Origin: Actinomycetota bacterium
GTDB taxonomy: Bacteria > Actinomycetota > Rubrobacteria > Rubrobacterales > Rubrobacteraceae
DNA length: 56,168 nucleotides
Reading direction: 5' to 3'
Assembly: GCA_004563715.1 (NCBI GenBank)
Contig: SIRX01000101.1
Span: forward strand, 1 to 56,168
Every line of letters starts with the position of its first letter. Positions within the stretch are counted from its first letter, which is position 1. The translations under genes were made by a program, and so were the position numbers. A model generated the notes under the pieces. The model did not search any database. It was not told where the DNA came from and saw only the letters and a list, made by a program, of their open reading frames with translations. This document shows positions 46,487 through 53,763 of the stretch, piece after piece.

Positions 46487-47656
46487 CTACCGGTTCTTCC
46501 CGGGAGCCGCGATGCCGATGCGCCCGGCGTAGGCGTCGTAGGCGGCGCGGATATCGGTCATGTTGTCCGCGCCGAACTTCTCCAGAAACGCCTCCGCGAG
46601 CACGACGGCGACCATGGACTCCCCGATCACCGCCGCCGCGGGCACCGCGCAAGAGTCGGCCCGCTCCCTGAACGCCCGCGAGGGCTCGCCCGTCGAGACG
46701 TCCACCGTGCGCAGGGCCTTGGCTATGGTGGAGATCGGCTTCATCGCCGCCGAGACGATGACCGGCTCGCCGTTGGTCATGCCCCCTTCGAGGCCGCCGA
46801 GGCGGTTGGAGGCCCGCGAGATCCGGCCGTCCTCCAGCAGTATCTCGTCCTGCACCTCGCTGGAGCGGTGGCGGGCCACCTCGAACCCCATGCCGACCTC
46901 GACGCCTTTTATGGCGTTTATGGACATGACCGCGTGGGCCAGCTTCGCGTCGAGCTTGTCGCGCCAGTCCACGTAGGAGCCGAGTCCCGGCGGGCAACCC
47001 TCCGCCACGACGACGAACTCGCCGCCCAGGGCGTCGCGGGCGTAGCGGGCGGCGTCTATCTCGGCCTTCATCTTCTCGGAGACCTCGGGGTCCGGGCAGC
47101 GCACCTCGGACTCGTCGGCCTTGCGGGCGTCGAGGGCGGCCCGCTCTTTTTCGTAGGCAACGCCCCCGATGCGGTAGACGGCGCTGTAGACCTCGACTCC
47201 GAACCCGGCGAGGAGCTTTTTCGCCACGCCCCCGGCGGCCACCCGGGCGGTCGTCTCCCGGGCGCTGGAGCGCTCCAGGATGTTACGCAGGTCGTTCGTG
47301 GCGTACTTCTGCATCCCGGCCAGGTCCGCGTGCCCGGGTCGGGGCAGCGTGATCGGGTCCGGGGGGTTCTCTACGGGGTCCGGGGTCATCCGGCTCTCCC
47401 AGTTGGCGTAGTCCCGGTTGGGCATGAGCATGGCTACGGGCGACCCCAGAGTGTAGCCGTGCCGGACACCGCCCAGGAACTGCACCTCGTCCTTTTCGAT
47501 CTTCTGCCGTCCGCCCCTACCGTAGCCCTGCTGGCGACGGGCGAGGTCGCGGTTTACGTCCTCGGCCCGGAGGCCGAGACCCGCCGGAACCCCGTGCACC
47601 AGGGCGACCTCCGCCGGACCGTGCGACTCCCCCGCCGTAGAAAAACTGAACCTCAC
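46487..47656 (-). CDS. aroC: chorismate synthase
   Basis: A 389-residue FMN-dependent chorismate synthase. Signatures are FSTAGESHGPAEVALVHGVP at the N-terminus, RRQQGYGRGGRQKIEKDEVQ, RPGHADLAGMQKY, RSSARETTARVAAG and GGLEGGMTNGEPVIV. It is the first gene of the aroC-aroK-aroB-aroQ run, with its own likely promoter upstream. Confidence 0.97.
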   Translation of the reverse strand: MRFSFSTAGESHGPAEVALVHGVPAGLGLRAEDVNRDLARRQQGYGRGGRQKIEKDEVQFLGGVRHGYTLGSPVAMLMPNRDYANWESRMTPDPVENPPDPITLPRPGHADLAGMQKYATNDLRNILERSSARETTARVAAGGVAKKLLAGFGVEVYSAVYRIGGVAYEKERAALDARKADESEVRCPDPEVSEKMKAEIDAARYARDALGGEFVVVAEGCPPGLGSYVDWRDKLDAKLAHAVMSINAIKGVEVGMGFEVARHRSSEVQDEILLEDGRISRASNRLGGLEGGMTNGEPVIVSAAMKPISTIAKALRTVDVSTGEPSRAFRERADSCAVPAAAVIGESMVAVVLAEAFLEKFGADNMTDIRAAYDAYAGRIGIAAPGKNR

Positions 47657-47696
47657 CGTCTAACCTCTCTCGTGTCGTCTCCGCGCGTCAACCACC

Positions 47697-47709
47697 CGCT
47701 AATATAGCG
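47697..47709 (-). promoter_or_regulatory. palindrome overlapping a -10-like box before aroC
   Basis: CGCTA-ATA-TAGCG is a perfect 5-bp dyad; on the minus strand it contains TATATT (47706-47701), a plausible -10 about 45 nt before the aroC start. No convincing -35 is seen. The 114-nt gap between the PilP-like gene and aroC (47657-47770) holds no other recognisable element. Confidence 0.35.
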
Positions 47710-47770
47710 CAAAACCCGCCGATACCGCGCCGGGCGAGGTTTACGGGAGCAATGACCGCCCCAGGCCGAC

Positions 47771-48256
47771 CTAGTCCGGTATCCCGCCGCTCTCGAACAG
47801 ATCGTTACGACCGCTTCTGCGTTCTCTTATACGCTCCTCGCGGTCGGGGCGTTCCACCGCCGGCCGGTCCTGTGCGCGGTCCCGGGTACGGTCTCGGGTA
47901 CGGTCGCCGGTCTCCCCCCGGGCGGCGGGGTCGCGCAAGTCTTCCCGGCCGGCCCGCCCCCGGGGCTCTCTGGGGTCGGCGCCAACATCATCGACCTGTT
48001 CCTCGGCCGGGGCCAGGAGCTGGCGGAAAGGATCCTTGCTCTCGTAGGCCGCGTAGGAGTCTACGGCCCGGCTCTCGACCTCCGGGGCTAGGGGCTCTCC
48101 TTCGTCTTGCTGAGCCTGGGTCGCGGTGGCCTGGTTCGACACCCGGGGCTCTTCCTCCGGGCCGCCGAGCACCACGCCGAACAGCACCCAGCCGAAGACC
48201 AGAACGCAAAGCGCCGCCAGCGTGACCGGGACCATCACCCTCAGCCTACTGGACAT
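47771..48256 (-). CDS. PilP-like membrane protein of the type IV pilus operon
   Basis: About 161 residues. One N-terminal transmembrane helix (VPVTLAALCVLVFGWVLFG, about 10-28), then a disordered linker and the short KDPFRQLL motif near 78, which is typical of PilP/GspC-type proteins. The rest is charged and contains RD-type repeats (RTRDRTRDRAQDRP). No folded PilP beta domain is recognised, so the PilP label rests on position after pilO, topology and the DPF motif. ATG at 48256 overlaps pilO by 11 nt. Confidence 0.6.
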   Translation of the reverse strand: MSSRLRVMVPVTLAALCVLVFGWVLFGVVLGGPEEEPRVSNQATATQAQQDEGEPLAPEVESRAVDSYAAYESKDPFRQLLAPAEEQVDDVGADPREPRGRAGREDLRDPAARGETGDRTRDRTRDRAQDRPAVERPDREERIRERRSGRNDLFESGGIPD

Positions 48257-48908
48257 CGGTGCCTTCCTCTCCCTCCTCTTCCTGGGCCGGTGCGTCCGGC
48301 GGGGGTTCGGGGGCCGTCGGTTCCGGTCCGGAGGGCACATCCTGCGGCTGGAAGTAGACCTCCGTGCTCAGCTCCACCTGTAGCAGACGCTCGATTCCCT
48401 CGTCCAGGACCGTGTCCTCCGCCGCCACCTCTTCGTAAGAGACCTCGTTTACCGTAACGAGCCGTACCAGGTCCATCAACCGGCCCATAAAGTCTTGTAG
48501 CTGATCGTAGGTACCCTCGAACGTCATTGTAACCGGTATGCGGGAGAATTCACCGCCTCCCGGCGGCGGCTCCGGGACCCCGGGTTCTATAGAAAGCTGG
48601 GTGACCCCGGCCGCCTCGGCGATCTCCTCGACCTGCACGACGAACGTGGGGATCTCCGGCTGCTCCGGAACCCGCTTGGAGAGCTCCAGAAGCTGACGCT
48701 CGATCTCCGGCGCGTTCTGCGCCACCGCCTCCAGCTCGGCGACCTGCTGATTCAGCTGCCCCAACTGCTCTTCTTTGACGCTCCTCTCCTCCGAACGCGC
48801 AGCGAACTCGCTGCGCAGCGGCCCGAGCAGCAGAAAGTAGTAACCAACAACCAGCAAGAGTATTATGAGTAAACCAAGGATAAGGATGTTCCGGTCGTTA
48901 CGTTCCAT
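48246..48908 (-). CDS. pilO: type IV pilus assembly protein PilO
   Basis: A 220-residue bitopic protein: one transmembrane helix (ILILGLLIILLLVVGYYFLL, about 8-27), a coiled coil (about 40-75) and a ferredoxin-like domain with IPVTMTFEGTYDQLQDFMGRL near 120-140, the PilO hallmark. The C-terminal tail is Pro/Glu-rich. PilN and PilO form the inner-membrane alignment complex. It shares one nucleotide with pilN. Confidence 0.9.
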   Translation of the reverse strand: MERNDRNILILGLLIILLLVVGYYFLLLGPLRSEFAARSEERSVKEEQLGQLNQQVAELEAVAQNAPEIERQLLELSKRVPEQPEIPTFVVQVEEIAEAAGVTQLSIEPGVPEPPPGGGEFSRIPVTMTFEGTYDQLQDFMGRLMDLVRLVTVNEVSYEEVAAEDTVLDEGIERLLQVELSTEVYFQPQDVPSGPEPTAPEPPPDAPAQEEEGEEGTDVQ

Positions 48909-49639
48909 CAGGGTGGTTCCCCATCCCGGACGGCGTCTCCCCGGACCGCGGCGTTCTCGCTCGGGGGCAGTACGTCAGCCTGGGGGTCTGGCAGCGCCTC
49001 GGCGCCGATGCGGACCTCGGTTCCGGCCTCGCCAACCCGGGTAACGAGTTGCGAGGCGACCTCGAAGTTGATGGCAGAGTCTTCAAAGGTTTCGCGGTCC
49101 AGTTCCGCCGTGTTGAGCTGGGAGTTCGCGAGAAAGCGCAGGGTGTTCATCCGGACCACGAAGTCCGCCACGTTCTCGTATCCCGGCAGGGATACACCGG
49201 TAAACGTTACGGCGCCCGGCGGCGTCAGTTGCTGTTCGGCCGGGGCGTCGATGTCGATGGGAGATGCCTGGGCGTCGAGGGTCGCCAGCGCCGTCTCTGG
49301 CGGTATCACGAAGGCGAGGCCTTGGAGGAACTCGTCCCAGAGAAAACGGCTCCTGAAAACGCCGTCGGCGACGGGTTTCTTGGCCTCCAGGCGGGCTTGC
49401 AGGTCCCTGAAGGGGCTCAGGGCGGCCAGACGCTCATTGCGTTCGGCTATCTGCTCGTCCAGCCGGGCTATCTCCTCCTGCTGGTTGTTGAGCCGCAGGA
49501 GGTAGAAAACGTAGAGGCCGACCATGACCAGGATGGCCGCGGCCCCAACGATAAGCAGTATGCCGAGCACCCCTCCCGGAGCTTGAAGGGCGGCGCCCCG
49601 GCGTCGCTCCTCTTCGGGCAGCAGGTCTATGCGTCTCAT
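48908..49639 (-). CDS. pilN: type IV pilus assembly protein PilN
   Basis: A 243-residue protein starting RRIDLLPEEERRR, the short cytoplasmic PilM-binding motif (INLLP-like) of PilN. One transmembrane helix follows (about 25-48), then a coiled coil and a ferredoxin-like domain with FTGVSLPGYENVADFVVRMN. It overlaps pilM by 4 nt. Confidence 0.9.
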   Translation of the reverse strand: MRRIDLLPEEERRRGAALQAPGGVLGILLIVGAAAILVMVGLYVFYLLRLNNQQEEIARLDEQIAERNERLAALSPFRDLQARLEAKKPVADGVFRSRFLWDEFLQGLAFVIPPETALATLDAQASPIDIDAPAEQQLTPPGAVTFTGVSLPGYENVADFVVRMNTLRFLANSQLNTAELDRETFEDSAINFEVASQLVTRVGEAGTEVRIGAEALPDPQADVLPPSENAAVRGDAVRDGEPP

Positions 49640-50808
49640 GGGTCCTCTATAGCCAGCCCCAGGGCGACGGCGAGCACCGGCTCCATCACCAGGAGTTGCT
49701 CGTCGGAGACGTTGGAGCGATTGGCAGCCAGCTTCTGTAACGGGTTGGCGCGGCGCGTCGAGATCCCCAGCAGCTCTCCCATGTAACGGTCAAGGCCCGC
49801 GACCAGCGCCCCCTCTCCCGAGACGAAAACCTGTGATACGTCCTGTGCTCCCGGCTGGGAGTAATGGTACTCGATAGAACGCTGCACGTCCTCGGCCATG
49901 ACCTGCACCGAGTCCTCCAGGCTCCGCCGGATGTCGAACCTCAAGGCCGGGTCCAGGCCGTCGGGTTCGGCCTCGTTTCCGACGGAAGTGCCGTTGGGGG
50001 TTTCACCAGAGGTTTCATCGGCCGTCTCGTCCGCGTCTCCTGCGTCTAGCTCCGGTGGTTCTGCCGGGTAATCTCCCAGCCTTACCTCCGGGTTCATGAG
50101 GTGCCGCTCGGCCTCGTCTTCCGGGATATCGGCAACCTCGGCTATGGCCTGAACCAGATGGTCGGCGCCGCCGACGATAAAGCGGGTAAGCGTCGGGTTT
50201 CCTCCCTGGGAGATGACCAGGTTGGTGATCTCCCCGCCGATGTCCAGCAGCAGCGTGGCCCCCTCGTCGAAGAGCGTTTCGGGGAGGGCCGAGCGCAGGA
50301 GCGAGAGCGCCTTGACGTCCACACCCGCCGGACGCAACCCCGCGGCACGCATCGCCGAGGCGTAGCGCGAGACCATATCTTTCTGGGCGGCCACGATCAG
50401 GATGCGGTCCAGATCGGAGCCTTCTTGCTGGGGACCGAGAACGACGTAGTCGAGCACGGCCTCATCCAGGGGCATCGGGATGTGGTCCTGGGCCTCGAAG
50501 CCTATGGCGCTCTTGAGGTCGTCGGGGTCCATGCGCGGAAAGTCCAGGAGCCGCACGACCACTTTCTGGTTCGACACGCCCAGGATGACGTTTTTCCCCT
50601 TGAAGCCGTGCGTCGACCAGAAATCGGCGATCTCGGAGGCCAGCAGATCGTGGTCGGCGACCTCGCCCCCGGTTATCGTGCCGGGAGGCAGGCTCCGGTA
50701 GCCGACGTGACGCAGTGTGTGATCCCCGCCCCGGTTGGACACCTGGACGGCCTTTATCGCGCCGCGGTCTACGTCCATGCCGACGGGTTGCGCCCTGAAA
50801 CGCCCCAT
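49636..50808 (-). CDS. pilM: type IV pilus assembly ATPase PilM
   Basis: A 390-residue actin-like protein. Nucleotide-binding motifs are GMDVDRGAIKAVQVS near 9-23, LLLDIGGEITNLVISQGG near 187-204 and VSGEGALVAGLDRYMGELLG near 343. PilM sits in the cytoplasm and binds the PilN N-terminus. An acidic low-complexity insert (about 253-285, Asp/Glu/Thr-rich) is unusual. It lies 3 nt after pilD. Confidence 0.92.
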   Translation of the reverse strand: MGRFRAQPVGMDVDRGAIKAVQVSNRGGDHTLRHVGYRSLPPGTITGGEVADHDLLASEIADFWSTHGFKGKNVILGVSNQKVVVRLLDFPRMDPDDLKSAIGFEAQDHIPMPLDEAVLDYVVLGPQQEGSDLDRILIVAAQKDMVSRYASAMRAAGLRPAGVDVKALSLLRSALPETLFDEGATLLLDIGGEITNLVISQGGNPTLTRFIVGGADHLVQAIAEVADIPEDEAERHLMNPEVRLGDYPAEPPELDAGDADETADETSGETPNGTSVGNEAEPDGLDPALRFDIRRSLEDSVQVMAEDVQRSIEYHYSQPGAQDVSQVFVSGEGALVAGLDRYMGELLGISTRRANPLQKLAANRSNVSDEQLLVMEPVLAVALGLAIEDP

Positions 50809-50811
50809 GCG

Positions 50812-51561
50812 CTAGATCCCCACTAGCAGGTCCACGTAAGCTGCCCAGAGGCCCGGGCCCAGGAAGAGGGCCAACAGCCCGCCCAGCGCCATAAACACCC
50901 CGAAGGGCAACGGGGTCCCCCGGCTCATCTTCCCGGCAACCATGAACAGGCCACCCGCTACGGCACCGGCCAGGGCCCCCAGGAAAACGGCCAGGGCCGC
51001 GTAGGGCCCGAGGAATACACCCAACATACCACCCATCTTCACGTCGCCCATCCCCATGCCGCCGGGGTAGAGAACGGCTAGCGCGAGAAGCCCCCCGACC
51101 ACGAGAAAAGCCGAGGCCAGATACACCCACCAGCGGAACGGGTCGTGGAGGGCGGAGACCACGAAGCCCGCCAGAGCGGCGGGCCCCACAATGGCGTTGG
51201 GCAACAGCCGATGCTCCAGGTCCGTGCCGGCCAGCGAGACCAGGGCCGCTATCAGCAGGAGGGCGGAGATCAACTGCAACCCTACCCCGAACTTGTAGGC
51301 TGCCGCGCCAAAAAGCACCCCCGTCGTGGCCTCGACGATCGGGTAACGGGGAGAGATCCCGGCTCCGCAGTCTCGACACCGCCCCCGGAGCAACACGTAC
51401 GAGAACAGGGGAACGTTGTCGCGGGCCCGGACGCGCGCACCGCAGGCCGGGCAGTGAGAGGCGGGCCGGACTACCGACCGCCCGGTAGGAACCCGGTGTA
51501 TGACCACGTTTAGAAAGCTCCCCACCAACAGCCCCAGAACACCGGCCAGAACGGGGATCAC
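50812..51561 (-). CDS. pilD: type IV prepilin peptidase / N-methyltransferase
   Basis: A 249-residue polytopic aspartic protease. The cytoplasmic loop keeps its four Cys (CPACGARVRAR and CRDCGAG), and the two catalytic Asp are in GTDLEHRLLPN near 129 and GMGMGDVKMGG near 185. It cleaves and methylates prepilins. No pilin gene is in the window. It overlaps the upstream acyltransferase gene by 4 nt. Confidence 0.94.
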   Translation of the reverse strand: MIPVLAGVLGLLVGSFLNVVIHRVPTGRSVVRPASHCPACGARVRARDNVPLFSYVLLRGRCRDCGAGISPRYPIVEATTGVLFGAAAYKFGVGLQLISALLLIAALVSLAGTDLEHRLLPNAIVGPAALAGFVVSALHDPFRWWVYLASAFLVVGGLLALAVLYPGGMGMGDVKMGGMLGVFLGPYAALAVFLGALAGAVAGGLFMVAGKMSRGTPLPFGVFMALGGLLALFLGPGLWAAYVDLLVGI

Positions 51562-52202
51562 ACCTCACCACCAGGGGGCACCGCTTCCAGATCCCCTACC
51601 TCCCGGTCGTCGCGGACCACCACTTTGCGGCCAACGCTCGTGTTCTGACCGAGCACCGCCCGGGCGCCAACCCGGCTGCCCGGTCCCACGACCGCGCCGG
51701 AGGAGATCCAGGCACCAGCACCGACCTGCACGTCCCGATCCACCACGGAGTTTGGCCCCAGATAGCAGTGGCTTCCAACGGTGGTGTTCGGATGAACCAC
51801 CGCCCCCGCCGCCACGACCGACCCGTCACCCACGACGGCTTCTTCCGAAATACTGGCCGCCGGATGTAAGGCTCTGGCAAACTGCCCGCCGAGCCCGCGA
51901 ATAGAGTTCGCTATCCTCAGCCGATCCTGGTTGTCCGTTATCGCCACGATGACCTGCACGGTCTCCACAGAGAGCATGCTCTTCAACATCGCCACGTCTC
52001 CGAGTATGGGAAAACCTCGCACCTTCTCAGCCAGAGCCTTGTGGGCGTCGTCGTAGAAACCGAGAACCCAGTTCTCGAAACCGGCCGAGATAAGGACCTC
52101 CAGTGCGACCCGCCCGTACCCACCCGCGCCTACTATGGCTATTCGAGGCTCATCATCAAACGCAATCCTCTCAACCTCGACTTCCGGTTGAGGTATGCTC
52201 AC
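51558..52202 (-). CDS. NeuD/PglD-like sugar O-acyltransferase
   Basis: A 214-residue protein. The N-terminal Rossmann-like domain (IAIVGAGGYGRVALEVLISAG, about 22-42) binds the sugar-nucleotide substrate in PglD relatives; from about residue 110 hexapeptide repeats (VGDGSVVAAGAVVHPNTTVG and following) form the left-handed beta-helix of acetyltransferases, with the catalytic-His equivalent near ALHPAASIS. It is coupled to pilD by a 4-nt overlap, so a role in modifying pilin glycan is possible, but this is inference. GTG at 52202. Confidence 0.8.
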   Translation of the reverse strand: MSIPQPEVEVERIAFDDEPRIAIVGAGGYGRVALEVLISAGFENWVLGFYDDAHKALAEKVRGFPILGDVAMLKSMLSVETVQVIVAITDNQDRLRIANSIRGLGGQFARALHPAASISEEAVVGDGSVVAAGAVVHPNTTVGSHCYLGPNSVVDRDVQVGAGAWISSGAVVGPGSRVGARAVLGQNTSVGRKVVVRDDREVGDLEAVPPGGEV

Positions 52203-52320
52203 GCTGATCTCGGGCTCTCTTATCTTACGTCCTCCCCCCTCGCACCTACCCAGGGTTCCGCCGGGCAGTTTAGCACCGATATCTTCATCCCGCGCTCCGG
52301 CCGGAACCCGTCGTGGCCTG

Positions 52321-53253
52321 TCAGCCGAGAAAGTGCCCTGCTAGCGCGTTGCCCCGCAAAAAGTCGGCCGCCGCGAGCGGCTTGCCACCGGGCAATTGCA
52401 ATCGTTCTACCTCGATCTCCCCCACACCGCACCGCACCAGGATTTGCCCGTCGGCGACCGTTATGCTCCCCGGCCGTTCTTCCCGGGCAGCGAACGGTCC
52501 CCGGATATCCACGAGCCTGGAACCGAGGATCTTGATCGGGCCTTCAAATTCTGGATGGTACGCCCGCGCCCCGGGCCGGGGCGCTAGGGCCCGGATCCGG
52601 TCGTGCACCTCGCTTGCCGGACGGTCCCAGCGGATCGCGAGGTCCTCGCCAGAGAGCTTGGCGGCGTAGGTTGCACAACTCTCCTCTTGCTCCTCCAGCA
52701 CCACCTCGCCGCGCTCGATAGCTACCAGAACCTCTACTATAGCTTCAGCGCCCAGACGGGCTAGCTCGGCTGTCAGCTCTCCGGCGTTCATCTCCGGCGG
52801 AACCGGCATGCTTTTTCGGAGGGCCACGGGCCCGGTATCCAGCCCCTCGTTCATGCGCATGATGGAGACCCCGGTTTTCCTATCCCCGTTCATCAGGGCA
52901 CGTTCTATGGGGGCCGCACCGCGATAGGCCGGCAGGAGCGAAGCGTGTACGTTCCAGGCGCCGGTCGTAGCAGCGTACAGGGTATCGGGGCGCAGGATCT
53001 GGCCGTAGGCCGCGACGACGAGGGCGTCGTATCGCGCTATGTCCCGGGCTACCGAGCTTATGTTCTCAGGTTGAACCAGCGCCAGACCAGCGTCGCGGGC
53101 CAGCGAGGCAACGGCTGGAGGTTTCGCCCGCCGTCCCCGTCCCTGGCGGACGTCGGGCCGGGAAATGACCAACCCGACCTCGTGGTTGGATTCCATGATT
53201 CCTCCCAGGATCGTGGCGGCGAACTCCGGGGTCCCAGCAAAGGCGACGTCCAA
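52321..53253 (-). CDS. fmt: methionyl-tRNA formyltransferase
   Basis: A 310-residue enzyme that formylates initiator Met-tRNA. The N-terminal VAFAGTPEFA, the formyl-donor site HASLLPAYRGAAPIERAL near 107-124 and the C-terminal domain with NAGELTAELARLG and ARAYHPEFEG are typical. It follows def after 12 nt, the usual def-fmt arrangement. The 118-nt gap to the acyltransferase gene (52203-52320) holds no recognised element. Confidence 0.95.
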   Translation of the reverse strand: MDVAFAGTPEFAATILGGIMESNHEVGLVISRPDVRQGRGRRAKPPAVASLARDAGLALVQPENISSVARDIARYDALVVAAYGQILRPDTLYAATTGAWNVHASLLPAYRGAAPIERALMNGDRKTGVSIMRMNEGLDTGPVALRKSMPVPPEMNAGELTAELARLGAEAIVEVLVAIERGEVVLEEQEESCATYAAKLSGEDLAIRWDRPASEVHDRIRALAPRPGARAYHPEFEGPIKILGSRLVDIRGPFAAREERPGSITVADGQILVRCGVGEIEVERLQLPGGKPLAAADFLRGNALAGHFLG

Positions 53254-53265
53254 GGCTGGTCCGGG

Positions 53266-53760
53266 CTAGCGCTGGGTCATCAGCCGCCCGCGCAGTTCGC
53301 GCATGGCGGCCTTGCGCGACTCGCGGTCGGTCCGGTCCAGGATCAGAACACCATCCAAGTGGTCGATCTCGTGCTGCAGGATGCGGGCGAGAAGCCCCTC
53401 GGCTTCGACCCGTAAAGGCGCCCCGCTCACGTCACACCCGGACACTTCCACCCGGAGCGGCCGCTCTACCTCTACCTGAATCTCAGGGATAGACAGGCAG
53501 CCCTCCGTATCTTTCTCCAACGCCTCCGCGCGGTTTTCGAGCACGGGGTTCACGATGACGTACTCCTCGTCCTCCAGGGCGGCCACGAGTATACGTTTCA
53601 GACGGCCCACCTGGTTCGCGGCGAGGCCCACGCCATCGCGTTCGCGCATGGTTTCCAGCATGTCTTCCGCCAGCCGGGCCAGCGTCTCGTCGAACCGGTC
53701 TACCGGCGTGGCGCGAGACTTCAAGACCGGGTCTCCGAACGTCCTGACCTCCAGTACCAC
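53266..53760 (-). CDS. def: peptide deformylase
   Basis: A 164-residue PDF with all three motifs: GVGLAANQVG near 42-51, EGCLSIPE near 86 (the Cys ligand) and the metal-binding QHEIDHLDG near 128. It removes the formyl group from nascent chains. GTG at 53760 is 3 nt after the priA stop. Confidence 0.97.
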   Translation of the reverse strand: MVLEVRTFGDPVLKSRATPVDRFDETLARLAEDMLETMRERDGVGLAANQVGRLKRILVAALEDEEYVIVNPVLENRAEALEKDTEGCLSIPEIQVEVERPLRVEVSGCDVSGAPLRVEAEGLLARILQHEIDHLDGVLILDRTDRESRKAAMRELRGRLMTQR

Positions 53761-53763
53761 CTG

